Part shown: piece by piece, positions 26,395 to 37,064 of the stretch | How the letters are laid out: each line of letters starts with the position of its first letter | Position numbering within the stretch: position 1 is the first letter of the stretch | Assembly (NCBI RefSeq): GCF_020880415.1 | Contig: NZ_JAJIUJ010000023.1 | Span: 94,712-158,711 of the forward strand | Direction: 5' to 3' | Source of the DNA: Xanthomonas euvesicatoria pv. euvesicatoria | GTDB lineage: Bacteria; Pseudomonadota; Gammaproteobacteria; Xanthomonadales; Xanthomonadaceae | Length of the DNA stretch: 64,000 bases | Program-made: the position numbers and the translations under genes | Notes under the pieces: generated by a model | Told to the model about the DNA's origin: nothing | What the model saw: the letters and a program-made list of their open reading frames with translations, nothing else | Database searches by the model: none

Positions 26395-28518
26395 TTACCA
26401 GATCACGACCTGCTTGTCGCCCTGACGCACCATCGCATCGCCCGCCTTGCACGAGAACGCGGCGGCGAATGCCGGCATGTTCGACGGTGCGCCGATGGCG
26501 CGGAAGTTCGCCGGTGCATGCGGGTCGGTCTTCAGGCGCACGGCCAGTTCTTCCGGGGTGAAGTTGCGACGCCATACCGTGGCCCAGTTGAGGAAGAAGC
26601 GCTGGTCGCGGGTGATGCCGTCGGTCTTGGGGTCGTCCTTGCCGGCAGTGGCGGCCTTCATGGCGTCGTAGGCGGTGTTCAGGCCACCCAGGTCGGCGAT
26701 GTTTTCGCCCAGGGTCAGGTCGCCCTTGACCTTGTCGCCGGCCGGCGTGCGGTAGCCGTCGAACTGCGCCACCAGCTTGCCGGTGCGTGCCTTGAACGCG
26801 TCCAGGTCCTTCTGCGTCCACCAACCCGGATCGGGGATGAAGTTGCCATCGGCGCCGAAGCGGCTGCCCTGGTCGTCGTAACCGTGGGTCATCTCATGGC
26901 CGATCACTGCACCGATGCCGCCGTAGTTCATTTCCTCCGGTGCATTCGGGTCGAAGAACGGCGGCTGCAGGATGGCGGCCGGGAACACGATCTCGTTTTG
27001 CAGCGGGTTGTAGTAGGCGTTGACCGTCTGCGGGCTCATGCTCCATTCGGTCTTGTCCACCGGCTTGCCGATCTTGGACAGGTTCCACTTGTAGTTGAAT
27101 TCCTGCGCGGCCATCACGTTGCCCAGGTAGCTGTCGCGGCCGGTGCTCAGGCCATTCCACTCACGCCACTTTTCCGGGTAGCCGATCTTGGGCGTGAAGC
27201 TTTCCCACTTGGCGATGGCCTTGGTCTTGGTCTCCGGGCTCATCCAGTCCAGCTTTTCGATGCGGGCCTTGAGCGCGGTACGCAGATTGGTCACCAGGGT
27301 TTCCATCTTGGCCTTGGAATCGGCCGGGAAGGCAACCTTGACGTACAGCTGGCCCAGCGCTTCGCCTGCCTGGCCGTTGATGGTGGCCAGCACGCGCTTC
27401 CAACGCGGCTTGATTTCCTTCTGGCCGCGCATGGTCTTGTTGTAGAACGCGAAGTTCTCATCGACGAACGGCTGGCTCAGGAACGGCGAAGCGCCATCGA
27501 CGGTGTGGAAGCGCAGGTACGCGCGCCAGATCGTCGGGTCGGTGTCGGCGATCATCTTGCTCACTTCCTGATGGAAGGCGGGGATCGCCAGCGAGAACAT
27601 CTCCGGCGTGGCCACGCCCTGCGACTTGAAGAACTCGGTCCACGACCAGTTCGGGGTCAGCTTGTCGGCCTCGGCGGGGGAGATCGGGTTGTAGGCCAGC
27701 GAGGCGTCGCGCGACAGCTCGGTGCTGGTCTTGGACACCTTGGCCAGGCGGGTTTCGAACGCGACCACTTGCTTGGCCTGCGCGGCGGCATCGGCCGCGG
27801 CCACGCCCGACAGCTCCAGCACCTTGGCAATGTGCGCCTGGTAGGCCTCGAGCTTGGCCTTGTTGGCGGGGCTGGTGTAGTACTCCGGGTCCGGCAGGCC
27901 CAGGCCGCCCTGCATGGCATAGGCGATGTTCTGGCTGGACTTCTTGAAGTCCGCTTCGGCGCCGAAGCCGAAAAGGACGTTGTTGCCCTTGGCCGCGCTG
28001 CTGCGCAGGTAGTCCACCAGCTTGGCCTGGTCGCTGATCGCGTCGATGGCGGCCAGTTCCGGCTTCAGCGGCTCGATGCCCTGCGCGTTGATCTTGGCTT
28101 CGTCCATGCCGGTCGACCACAGGTCGCCGACGATCTTTTCCACACCGGTGGCCTTGCTGTCGGCTGCGGCCTGTTCCACCAACTGCCGCTGGATCGCATT
28201 GGAGCGCTCGTCGAGCATCTCGAACGCGCCCCAGCTGGTGCGGTCGCTCGGCACCGGGTTGGCGGCCAGGAACTTGGCATTGGCGTAGGCGTTCAGATCG
28301 GTACAGGCGTTGCTGTTGGGGTCCAGGTCGGCCGCGGTGAACTGGTTCACTGCCGGCAGCTTGCTCTGGTCCAGGGTCAGCGTCTTGGGCGCTGCCGGGG
28401 TAGTGGCCGCAGTGTCGCCCGCAGGAGTCGCAGGTGCGGTGTCTTCGGACTTCTTGCAACCGCTCAGGGCGGTGGCCACGGCCAGGGTCAGCGTCAATAA
28501 ATGAGGTGTACGAATCAC
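26395..28518 (-). CDS. M13 family metallopeptidase lipoprotein
   Basis: A 707-residue M13 zinc peptidase with lipoprotein signal IRTPHLLTLTLAVATALSGC. Active-site motifs VNAYYNPL, HEMTHGYDDQG, GENIADLGG and DPHAPANFR are all intact. The start is GTG at 28518: GGAG lies six bases upstream (GGAGTCCTTTGTG) and the signal peptide begins there; an ATG at 28536 would overlap this ribosome binding site. It is the first of three M13 genes on the minus strand but has its own terminator, so the group is a tandem family rather than one tight operon. Confidence 0.93.
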   Translation of the reverse strand: MIRTPHLLTLTLAVATALSGCKKSEDTAPATPAGDTAATTPAAPKTLTLDQSKLPAVNQFTAADLDPNSNACTDLNAYANAKFLAANPVPSDRTSWGAFEMLDERSNAIQRQLVEQAAADSKATGVEKIVGDLWSTGMDEAKINAQGIEPLKPELAAIDAISDQAKLVDYLRSSAAKGNNVLFGFGAEADFKKSSQNIAYAMQGGLGLPDPEYYTSPANKAKLEAYQAHIAKVLELSGVAAADAAAQAKQVVAFETRLAKVSKTSTELSRDASLAYNPISPAEADKLTPNWSWTEFFKSQGVATPEMFSLAIPAFHQEVSKMIADTDPTIWRAYLRFHTVDGASPFLSQPFVDENFAFYNKTMRGQKEIKPRWKRVLATINGQAGEALGQLYVKVAFPADSKAKMETLVTNLRTALKARIEKLDWMSPETKTKAIAKWESFTPKIGYPEKWREWNGLSTGRDSYLGNVMAAQEFNYKWNLSKIGKPVDKTEWSMSPQTVNAYYNPLQNEIVFPAAILQPPFFDPNAPEEMNYGGIGAVIGHEMTHGYDDQGSRFGADGNFIPDPGWWTQKDLDAFKARTGKLVAQFDGYRTPAGDKVKGDLTLGENIADLGGLNTAYDAMKAATAGKDDPKTDGITRDQRFFLNWATVWRRNFTPEELAVRLKTDPHAPANFRAIGAPSNMPAFAAAFSCKAGDAMVRQGDKQVVIW

Positions 28519-28947
28519 AAAGGACTCCGGAAGCATCGATGGGAAGCCCCGTCGCCGGGGCCGTGGCCGGCACTCTACGCCTCGCCAGCCGGATGGCATG
28601 GTGTCGAAGGTCATGGGTGCGGGGCGTAGAGGGCCGGGCGAGGCACCAGCTTTTGGGGCGCGGGGGTACCGAACATCCAGTGAGCCGGCCCGCCATGGCC
28701 AGCAGGCAACGGCGGTACTGTCGATGTCACACAACCTGCAGCTGTCGGCTGGAGGTGTCGGCGTGGTCACCCCCGAATCACCCAGCGGGGCACTTGCTGG
28801 CAACCACCAGCGGCACTGTGCAGCGGCCGCTCTTCGCCTACCACCTGCGCGCGCCGCCGCAGTGCTGCATTGTTAGCGGCGGGCAGGCGCTCATACGCTG
28901 CCGTTGACAGATGGTGGGCGCAGATGAGCGGTGCTATATACCAGTGC
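28519..28947. other. Divergent intergenic region
   Basis: About 430 bases between the start codons of the M13 gene and the FAD oxidoreductase gene. No gene is supported. A TATATA hexamer at 28936-28941 lies just before the oxidoreductase ATG and could serve a near-leaderless transcript. Confidence 0.4.
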
Positions 28948-30543
28948 ATGCCCGTCGCCTCTGAACCCCTGGATGCACTGATCATCGGCGCCGGCCACAA
29001 CGGGCTGGTGTGCGCCGCCTATCTGGCCAAGGCTGGTAAACGGGTGCTGGTGTTGGAAGCGCGCGACGTGGTTGGCGGTGCGGCGGTGACCGAGGAGTTT
29101 CATCCCGGTTTCCGCAATTCGGTGGCGGCGTACACGGTGTCGTTGCTGCAACCCAAGGTCATCGCCGATCTCGCACTGGAGCGCCATGGCCTGCACGTGG
29201 TGCCGCGACGTCTCAAAAATTTTCTGCCGTTGCCGAACGGTGACTATTTGCTTGCCGGGGCAGGGCGCACGGCACAGGAAGTTGCCAGGTTTTCAGCGCG
29301 GGATGCGGCCGCATTGCCCGCCTACGAAGCGCGGTTGGAGCAGTTGGCCGACGTATTGCGTGCGCTGGCCTTGCAGCCACCGCCTGATGTCACCGATGGC
29401 GGCTGGCTACAGGCATTGCCGCAGCTATGGCGGGCAGGCAAGCTCGGGCTGCAGTTGCAGGGCCTGCCGCTGACACTGCGCCAGGAGCTGTTGGACCTGT
29501 TTACGATTTCAGCGGCCGAATATCTGGATCGCTGGTTCGAAAGCGCGCCGATCAAGGCCTTGTTCGGCTTCGATGGCATTGTCGGCAATTACGCCAGTCC
29601 CCACACGCCGGGTACCGCATACGTGTTGTTGCACCACGTGTTCGGGCAGAGCAACGGGGTCAAGGGGGCATGGGGCCACGCCATCGGTGGCATGGGTGCG
29701 ATCACTCAGGCCATGGCCGCCAGCGCGCGCGAGTACGGCGTGCAGATCCGTACCGGCTGCGTGGTGGAGCGCGTGTTGGTGGAGCAGGGGCGTGCGGTCG
29801 GTGTCGTCACGACCGGCGGTGAGACGATCCACGCCCGCGCGATCGTGGCCAACGTCAACCCGAAACTGCTGTATCAGCGCCTGATGCGGCCAGGCGACGT
29901 GCCTGCGACAACGCGCGAATGTATTGCCCATTACCGCTGCGGGTCGGGCACCTTCCGCATGAATGTCGCACTCTCGCGCCTGCCGGACTTCACCGCGTTG
30001 CCCGGCGACGGCGATCACCTGACCGCCGGCATCATCATGGCACCGAGCCTGGACTACATGGACCGCGCCTGGCATGACGCGCGCGCGTTGGGATGGTCGC
30101 GTGAGCCCGTGGTCGAACTGCTCATTCCCAGCACCCTGGACGACACCCTTGCGCCGCCTGGTCAGCATGTCGCCAGCCTGTTCTGCCAGCACGTGGCACC
30201 GCAACTGCCCGATGGCGGGCAGTGGGACGATTATCGCGACGAGGTGGCCGATCTGATGATCGCAACGGTCGAGCGCTACGCGCCCGGATTCGCGGCATCG
30301 GTCCTGGGCCGGCAGATCCTCAGCCCGCTCGATCTGGAACGCATCTTCGGCCTGGTTGGCGGCGACATCTTTCACGGCGCCCTCAGCCTCAACCAACTTT
30401 TCAGCGCGCGCCCGCTGCTGGGGCAGGGTGCCTATCGCGGCGCGGTGCCGGGGTTGTATTTGTGCGGGTCGGGCACGCATCCGGGCGGTGGTGTGACCGG
30501 TGCACCCGGACATAATGCGGCGCGGGTGATTTTGGGTGGGTGA
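28948..30543 (+). CDS. Phytoene desaturase-like FAD oxidoreductase (PYROXD2 type)
   Basis: A 531-residue flavoprotein related to carotenoid desaturases/isomerases and to PYROXD2. LDALIIGAGHNGLVCAAYLA (residues 8-27) binds FAD, followed by VLEARDVVGGAAVTEE; the C-terminus LYLCGSGTHPGGGVTGAPGH is the family's hallmark second flavin motif. No other carotenoid genes are nearby, so the substrate is unknown. I use ATG 28948; ATG 28924 would add eight residues. The gene ends before a terminator belonging to the convergent receptor gene. Confidence 0.88.
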   Translation: MPVASEPLDALIIGAGHNGLVCAAYLAKAGKRVLVLEARDVVGGAAVTEEFHPGFRNSVAAYTVSLLQPKVIADLALERHGLHVVPRRLKNFLPLPNGDYLLAGAGRTAQEVARFSARDAAALPAYEARLEQLADVLRALALQPPPDVTDGGWLQALPQLWRAGKLGLQLQGLPLTLRQELLDLFTISAAEYLDRWFESAPIKALFGFDGIVGNYASPHTPGTAYVLLHHVFGQSNGVKGAWGHAIGGMGAITQAMAASAREYGVQIRTGCVVERVLVEQGRAVGVVTTGGETIHARAIVANVNPKLLYQRLMRPGDVPATTRECIAHYRCGSGTFRMNVALSRLPDFTALPGDGDHLTAGIIMAPSLDYMDRAWHDARALGWSREPVVELLIPSTLDDTLAPPGQHVASLFCQHVAPQLPDGGQWDDYRDEVADLMIATVERYAPGFAASVLGRQILSPLDLERIFGLVGGDIFHGALSLNQLFSARPLLGQGAYRGAVPGLYLCGSGTHPGGGVTGAPGHNAARVILGG

Positions 30544-30576
30544 AAGCTCACCTTAAGACACTCGACGCATAAAAAA

Positions 30577-30598
30577 AGGCCTCTGAAACCAGAGGCCT
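30577..30598 (-). terminator. Rho-independent terminator of the Oar-like receptor
   Basis: AGGCCTCT and AGAGGCCT form an 8-bp stem with a GAAACC loop; on the minus strand seven T follow. It lies 58 bases beyond the receptor stop codon and also follows the convergent FAD gene. Confidence 0.85.
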
Positions 30599-30655
30599 GG
30601 AGCAAGAACATCCACTGCAACGAAAGCGCCATTTAGACGCTTCCGTTGCCGACGA

Positions 30656-33600
30656 TCAGAAGTCGTAGGATGCCGAGAGACGAACGAAGCGCGGCGTATT
30701 GAAAGAGAACGTATCGGTTCCGATCCCGTAGGTGTTGGACACCGTGGAGGGTGCGGTTTCGTAGACACCGTTCACGCGCAGCACGTCTCGCTGGTTGAGC
30801 ACGTTGAAGACCTGCAGTCCCAACGCCAGCTTGTGGTCGGCGAAGCTAGGACGGTAGGTCACGCCCAGATCCAAGTTGGTTGTCCAAGGCGTGCGGCCTG
30901 CATCGCCCGGACGCGACGGCTGACCACCGCAGTAGTGATATGCCGAGCCATAGCTGATCGGATCGCTCTCGTCGGTGCCGAAGTAACCAAGGCAGGATTT
31001 TGGCGTTCCGGACATGACACGCAACGTGGCAGACGCCATCCATTCCGGCGTCAGCTGATAGGCGCCGAAGGCCTTGAGCTGATGACGACGGTCGTTGGCC
31101 AGGCTGCCGCCGGCGTAGTACATGAGAGCCGCGGCGTCCCAATCCTGGGTCTTGGACACATCGGATTGACCGATATCCGACTTCACCTGCCCCTCGGTGT
31201 TGCCGTAGCTATGCGACCAGGTGTAGTCGACGCGGCCATACCACTTCTCATCGAACGGGTGTTCCAGGAACAGGTCGACGGCAACATAGTTACGGCGTGC
31301 TTTGTCGGTGAAGCCCCAATCGGACTGGGACATACGCACGCTGGTGTAGCCAGAACCATCGACATTGCGCAGATTGTAGGTGTTGGTCTGGCCGGGGTTG
31401 AACATCACACAGCCGGGAATGCTGACAGCATCCGCATCGCCGCCCTGAGCGGTCAGCTTGTCGCCGATCTTTGCGGTGTCGCAGACGTCGTCGATGGCCG
31501 ACTGCAGTTTGCGATAGGTGAACTTGGCACCGGAGTTCCAACTTGAGCCGAGCGTCTTTTCGAAGCCGATCAAGAATTCGTCCTGGTACTGCGACTTGAG
31601 ATCCGTCGGAGCAAAGGAGTTCGGATCGGGAGCCTGGCCGTACTCGCCGTTGGAAGACACCGGGCCAGGGCCAAGCGAACGCAGGCCGGTGGGCTCGCCA
31701 TTTGCGTCGATACCGGTGTAAGCGAAGTATTCGTCGGTGTAGGTAGACGCCGACGCGCCACGAATCGCTACGCTGTTAGGCAGCGCGAGGTAGTAACGCC
31801 CCAGATTGGCGAACACCTTCAACGAGGAGTCGCCGAAAATGTCCCAGCTGGCGCCAACACGCGGTGCCCATTGGTCGCCGCTGTCAACATAAGCAACATG
31901 GTCGCTATTGAAGTTGGTGAACTTATCGTTGCGGATGCCGAGCGTCACCAGCCAGTTGTCGCTGACTTGCCAACGGTCTTCCAGATAATAGGCCTTCTGC
32001 TCCACGGCCATGCTGGTCGTGGTGGTGAAGATGCGGCGCTGCGCGTAGTAGCCATTACCGCCGGAAGGACCGACTCCCAGACCGGGTCGGATGGCTTGCG
32101 TAGGATCGGTTTGGCGACCGTAGATCCACTGATAACCGGGACCGGTAGTACGCACGCCTTCGTTGTAGGCATTGAAGTACATGTTGTCCACGCCAGCGGT
32201 CAGGTCGTGGTCGCCCAAACGGTATTCCAGTTCTACACGAAGGCTGCGCGTTTTGTTCGTCGGGTCGTCGGCTTTGGCGCGGTTGGTGGTCTGGTTGTTG
32301 CCAATCGGTTGCCCGCCAGTGATCGCCGGATCCTGGTTGGTAAAGCTGCCCAGGAACGGCAGGTCGGAGACCAGCTGGTTGAATTGCTTGTTTTCCTGTT
32401 TGCTGCGCCCCCACGTGGCACTCAGCGTCAAGTCATCGGTAATGTAGCCGGTGTACTTGAAGATGTCGTAAGTGTCCTTGATCTTGAACGTATCCGGGTA
32501 TGTCCCGGTCGCTTCGCCGCCGGAAAGGCTGTCGTAATCGAAGGATGTGTAATACCCGGAACGGCGATCGGTGTTCTGAACGCGCGTATATTCCAGGATG
32601 TTGTTGTCGTTGATGTTCCAATCGATCTTGCCGTAGAACTTGGGCGAGCTGTAGTCGTAGTTGTTGCGCGCCTGGGTGCTGTCGGTGACCGCATTGGTCG
32701 TTACTCCGTCGGTCTTATCGGTTTCGCCGGCGACAAAAATAAACAACTTGTCTTCGATCAGCGGACCACCGGCGTAGGCGCTATACACCGTACGGGTCTG
32801 TGTATTGTCCTTGCCGCTGCGATAGAGCGTGCCCGGTTGAGTAGGATCGGTGTACCCGAAATTCGTGGGCAAAGTAGCGTTCGGGAACCAGACATCGCCA
32901 CGCGAACTTGCAAGCGCCTTCGGCTCCCACACCGCCTGTGCACCGAAGTGCCACTCGTTGGTGCCGCGCTTGCCCACCTGGCTGATCACGCCGCCGGTTG
33001 AACGGCCGTAGCGCGAGCTATAGCCACCGGTATAGGTTTCCTGCTGGTCGATAGCGCCGTAAGGCAGGCTGACGCCGCCCAGATTGCTCAGTGGATTGCT
33101 GACGTTGAAACCATTGATGTGATAAGCATTTCGGTGACGCCGGAACCGCCGAAAGAGACCACCGAGCGCGAACCGTTATTGAACGCGCCGCTACCAGCCA
33201 CCGCACCCGGCGCAAGCAACGCAATCGCTTCGGCGCTACGCCCCAGCGGCAAGGTGGCCAGCTGCTCGGAGGTAATGACCGAGCGCGAGCTGGTAGAGCT
33301 GACATCGATCTTCGGTGCGTTGGCGGCGGTAACGGTGATCGCACCGAGCGTGGTTGCATCGGCGTTGCTGCCCGATGCGGCCGCGCCGGCGAAGGACACT
33401 TCAGTGCCTGAGCCAACGCGCAACTGCACGTTCTTGCGGGTGTCGACGACCTGGTCGCCGCGCTTCAGGGTGACGGTGTAGGCGCCCACCGGCAGGGAGC
33501 CGAGGTTGTAGCGGCCATTGGCATCCACCGTAATGGTGCGGCTGAGCCCGGTGTCGCTCTGCACGACGATCGTGCTGCCGGCTTCAGACGGGGCGCTGCC

Positions 33601-33713
33601 GTAAATGCTGCCGGTGGTGCTTTGCGCGTAGACCGCGCCGTTGGTTAGGCATGCACCGAGCACGACGGCGAGAGCGGTGCGTTGAGGACTTGGCGACGAA
33701 ACTGATTGCTCAT
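30656..33713 (-). pseudogene. Oar-like TonB-dependent receptor with two frameshifts
   Basis: Remains of an outer-membrane receptor of about 1018 residues with an N-terminal carboxypeptidase-regulatory-like domain (QSTTGSIYG...GRYNLGSLPVGAYTVTL), plug and beta-barrel ending in SASYDF. The likely ATG at 33713 (MSNQFRRQVLN, AAGG upstream) runs into a stop within 22 codons, because the signal-peptide frame (ALAVVLGACLTNGAVYAQ) is shifted near 33680-33690. A second shift lies at 33129-33131: the reading frame leaves GGSGVTE, and one extra base would restore NAYHINGFNVSNP, the conserved continuation. Downstream of this the frame is intact to the stop codon. The terminator is preserved. Either a recent pseudogene or sequencing error. 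Confidence 0.85.
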
Positions 33714-34073
33714 TCCTGACCTTTCAACTGGAGTTCGGATAGGGCGGTCATCGGGGAGTCAGATGGCCTTAACCCGAACGTAATGAATGCCTGCTACCGA
33801 GTGCAAGCGTCTGACACGATTTGTTAATGAAATAACCCAAATCCGCATCGGAAATGAGGAATTCGGCACAAAGTGGCGTTGTATTGCACACGTAGGCAAA
33901 CGACCTGGAGCGGCGCTCGTGAGTTAATGGTTACGTTCGATACAGATTGCCTGATGTAATTGGCGTGTTCGAAGGTTGTTGGGTGGTCTGCGCAGCGAGT
34001 GATGATCCATCGCGTTGCCAAACCGCAAAAAAAAGCCCCGACAAGCGGGGCTTCTTCTACACGCGTGAGGCCA
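33714..34073. other. Intergenic region between the two TonB-dependent receptor genes
   Basis: About 360 bases of comparatively AT-rich sequence that should carry the promoter of the broken receptor (minus strand) and, at its far end, the terminator of the next receptor. No gene is supported. Confidence 0.5.
34033..34053 (-). terminator. Rho-independent terminator of the second receptor gene
   Basis: AAGCCCCG and CGGGGCTT form an 8-bp stem with an ACAAG loop, followed on the minus strand by eight T, 21 bases beyond the stop codon at 34074. Confidence 0.88.
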
Positions 34074-37064
34074 TCAGAATCGCACTGTCGTGCCCAGGTA
34101 GAAGAACCGGCCCACGTTGTCATACAGCGCAGAGGTGAAATCCGAGCCGAAGTAGTTGCGCGGCGGATCCTTGTCGAAGGCGTTGTCGATGCCCAGGTAT
34201 ACGTCGATCTTCGAGCCGGGGAATTGATAGCCGAACTGGAAGTTGTGATAGACGTACGAGCCGTTCTTGATCGGGCTGGCCGAGCCAGGGTTGCTGTTAT
34301 AGCTCTCTGGTGTCACCCGCAGGTTGCCGTCCACATAGTTCATGTCCCACGACGCGCGCCACTCGTTCCAGTTGTACTTGGTCTGGAACTGCGCACGCCA
34401 GCGCGGGTCGGTCACGTAGGTCACGTACTCGTCGTATTCGGCCGGGAAGTCCTGGAACACCCATTCGCGCGACTGGATCAGGCGGGTGCCGACGAACCGC
34501 AGCACGGTATTGCCTCCGCCGATCTGGAAGCGGTAGTCCATTTCCAGATCCACGCCCACGCGACGCGAACGGGCAAGATTTTCGTTGAGCGCCTGCCACC
34601 CGATGATGCTGTGTTCGGGATAGATGCGCCCCTGCGGATCGGTGAAGCCACCCAATGGTGCGCGCTGCACGAAGCCGCAAAAGCTGTTGCCGATGCCTCC
34701 GGGGTTATCCACGCAACGGGTGGCATTGGTTTCCGCGGTCACTGCGCCGATAGCGTCGCGCAAGTCGATGCGCCAATAGTCGATCGACATGCCGAACCCT
34801 TCGAAGAACTCCGGCTGCCACACCAGGCCGTACGACAGGCTGCGCGCGCGCTCCGGCTTCAATTCCGGATTACCGCCGCTCACGCCGGGGCGAGTGGAGG
34901 TAAAGGTATCGATCCAGCCCACCGGAATGCCCAGCGCGCTGCAGTTGGCCTGACGCAACGCCACATCGCCGGCGGTGCCGGGACGGTTGATATTGGTGGG
35001 CAGGTAATTGCAGGGGTCGTTGATGGTGGCGAAGTTTTCGCTCTGCGAGTCGTACAGCTCGCCAATGCTGGGCGCGCGCACGGCCTGTGCCAGCGTGCCA
35101 CGCAACCGCAGCGACGGGATAATGGTCCAGTCAAGACCGACATTCCAGGTCTTGGTCGAGCCGATACTGCTGTAGTCCGAATAGCGCCCTGCAACGTCCA
35201 GCGCCAAGCGATCCACGCCCGGCAGGCCGGCCAGCAACGGGATGGTGCTTTCGACGAACACTTCCTTGACGCTGTAGTCGCCGCCACTGTTCGGGATGGC
35301 GTTGAGGAAGGTCGCGCCCGACGCAGCCAATGGGTCGGTGACTTCCTCGCTCTGTTCCTTGCGGTATTCCACGCCGCCAGCGAAACCGATGTCGCCCGCC
35401 GGCAGCGACAGCAGGCTGCTGTTGGCCACCGAGGCGCTGAATACGGTCTGCTGGATCTTGGCTTGCGAGCGCGCGGTGGTGTTGAACCATGCAGCCGCTT
35501 CCGGAGTGACCGCACCATTGCCGAACACGCTGAAAGGCACGCAGCCCTCGCGTGCCAGCGCCGAGTACACGCGGCCGGTGTTGGGGTTGACCGCAGTCGG
35601 ATCCAGCGTGGTGCGGCAGACGATGTTGCCGCTGGCATCGCGTGCGGCGTCGATGCCGGCCTGCCAGCGTTCATTGATGCGGTTGTTGAGGTTGAGGCGG
35701 TCCACCGTGGTCTTGCCGTAATTGGCAGACACATCGTAGGTCCAGTTGTCGGTCAGGTTGCCTTCGGCGCCGAGAACCGCGCGGTAGGTCTTGCGTTCGA
35801 TGTTTTCGCCGCGGCGGCCGGCATCGACGTTGAAGCGGTTCATCAGGATCTGCGTGGCGCCGCGCGAATCCATCAGGGCGCCGAGCTCGGGGCTGACGTA
35901 CGGGTTCTGGCGGCGCACGCGCAGCGAGCTGTCGAATGCCGGTTGGCCGAAAAATTCCGAATCGGTTTCGCTGTACTTGCCTTCGAAGAACACGCGATGG
36001 TTTTCGCTGATCTCGAAGTTGACCATGGTGTTGACGCTTTTACGATCGAAGCCGGGTTGCAGATCGGCCACCGCATTGAGGTCGACAAAATCGCAATCCA
36101 CGCACGAAGTGTTGCTCACCACGGTGCCGTCGTAACGGTTGCGCCGGAAGCTGCCGTCGTCGTTGAACACATAGCGGTTGCCGTAGCTGGCCGGGTTACG
36201 GAAATCGAACGTGCCCAGATTGAAGGTGCCGCCGTAGGAGGTCGAATGATTGCCACCGGGGCCGCTGAGCACGTTTTGCGGATTGCTTTCGCTCGGCGGA
36301 CGGGTGGGGTCGAAACCGGGGTTGGGCACACTCACCAGATACTCGCGGCCGATGGCGCGGTTGCCGCGACCGAAACGATCTTGTTTGCTGTATTCGCCGG
36401 ACACCGCGATGTTGCCGCGACCGCCTGCGAAATCGGTACCGACAGAAAAGCTGGCAAATGAGCGGTTGTAGTTGCCTTCGTCGGCCAGGCCGGTCTGCGC
36501 GCGCGTTTCAAAACCGGTGAAGGATTTCTTGAGGATGAAGTTGACCACGCCGGCCACCGCGTCGGCGCCATACACCGCCGATGCGCCGCCGGTGATGACT
36601 TCCACGCGCTCGACCCATTCCACCGGAATGGTGTTGACGTCCACCGCAGTCGAGCCTGGGCTTGAGCCTACGTGGCGACGCCCGTTGACCAGCACCAGCG
36701 TGCGGTCCACGCCCATGCCGCGCAGGTCGAGCAGGCCCAGGCCGGCGGTGCCGATGAAGCGCGTGGAGTTGCCTAATGTGTAGCTCGGTGCCAGTGCCGG
36801 CATACGCGCCATCAGGTCGCTGATGGTGGTCGCACCGGTGGCGCGGATTTCTTCGGCGCTGATGGCCGTCACGGGCGAGGGCGTGACAAAGCCGGTACGC
36901 GCAATGCGCGATCCGGTGACGGTGACCTTGTCCAGATCGGTCGTATCAGGCGCGACGCCATTTTCGGATTGGGCGGCAGCATTGCCCGCAGAGGCGGCTA
37001 GTACGCCGAAAAGTGCAGTGCTGAGGCGATGGCGACGGGTGCGTTGCGAGGTACGGCTCGACAT
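34074..37064 (-). CDS. TonB-dependent outer-membrane receptor
   Basis: A 996-residue TonB-dependent receptor. Signal peptide (LSTALFGVLAASAGNAAAQ) precedes a plug domain beginning LDKVTVTGSRIARTG and containing DLMARMPAL, LDLRGMGVDRTLVLVNGRR and ADAVAGVVNFILKK; the beta-barrel ends in the usual terminal phenylalanine (YLGTTVRF). ATG 37064 gives MSSRTSQRTRRHRLS; AAGGA lies 12 bases upstream. The ligand cannot be told from sequence; many Xanthomonas receptors of this kind take up plant carbohydrates (established for the genus, inference here). It is intact, unlike its neighbour. A 19-bp palindrome lies about 130 bases upstream. Confidence 0.93.
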   Translation of the reverse strand: MSSRTSQRTRRHRLSTALFGVLAASAGNAAAQSENGVAPDTTDLDKVTVTGSRIARTGFVTPSPVTAISAEEIRATGATTISDLMARMPALAPSYTLGNSTRFIGTAGLGLLDLRGMGVDRTLVLVNGRRHVGSSPGSTAVDVNTIPVEWVERVEVITGGASAVYGADAVAGVVNFILKKSFTGFETRAQTGLADEGNYNRSFASFSVGTDFAGGRGNIAVSGEYSKQDRFGRGNRAIGREYLVSVPNPGFDPTRPPSESNPQNVLSGPGGNHSTSYGGTFNLGTFDFRNPASYGNRYVFNDDGSFRRNRYDGTVVSNTSCVDCDFVDLNAVADLQPGFDRKSVNTMVNFEISENHRVFFEGKYSETDSEFFGQPAFDSSLRVRRQNPYVSPELGALMDSRGATQILMNRFNVDAGRRGENIERKTYRAVLGAEGNLTDNWTYDVSANYGKTTVDRLNLNNRINERWQAGIDAARDASGNIVCRTTLDPTAVNPNTGRVYSALAREGCVPFSVFGNGAVTPEAAAWFNTTARSQAKIQQTVFSASVANSSLLSLPAGDIGFAGGVEYRKEQSEEVTDPLAASGATFLNAIPNSGGDYSVKEVFVESTIPLLAGLPGVDRLALDVAGRYSDYSSIGSTKTWNVGLDWTIIPSLRLRGTLAQAVRAPSIGELYDSQSENFATINDPCNYLPTNINRPGTAGDVALRQANCSALGIPVGWIDTFTSTRPGVSGGNPELKPERARSLSYGLVWQPEFFEGFGMSIDYWRIDLRDAIGAVTAETNATRCVDNPGGIGNSFCGFVQRAPLGGFTDPQGRIYPEHSIIGWQALNENLARSRRVGVDLEMDYRFQIGGGNTVLRFVGTRLIQSREWVFQDFPAEYDEYVTYVTDPRWRAQFQTKYNWNEWRASWDMNYVDGNLRVTPESYNSNPGSASPIKNGSYVYHNFQFGYQFPGSKIDVYLGIDNAFDKDPPRNYFGSDFTSALYDNVGRFFYLGTTVRF

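Noticed and set aside
26161..28500. Plus-strand open frame of about 780 codons antisense to the third M13 gene
   Set aside because: Mirror of a real conserved gene; composition typical of antisense shadows and no recognisable domain.
30656..32989. Treating the downstream receptor frame as a complete gene starting at GTG 32989
   Set aside because: It would lack signal peptide and plug; the missing parts are present upstream in other frames, so it is one broken gene.
33960..36461. Plus-strand open frame of 833 codons antisense to the second receptor gene
   Set aside because: Overlaps a complete TonB-dependent receptor; Val/Ala/His/Gly-rich shadow without motifs.
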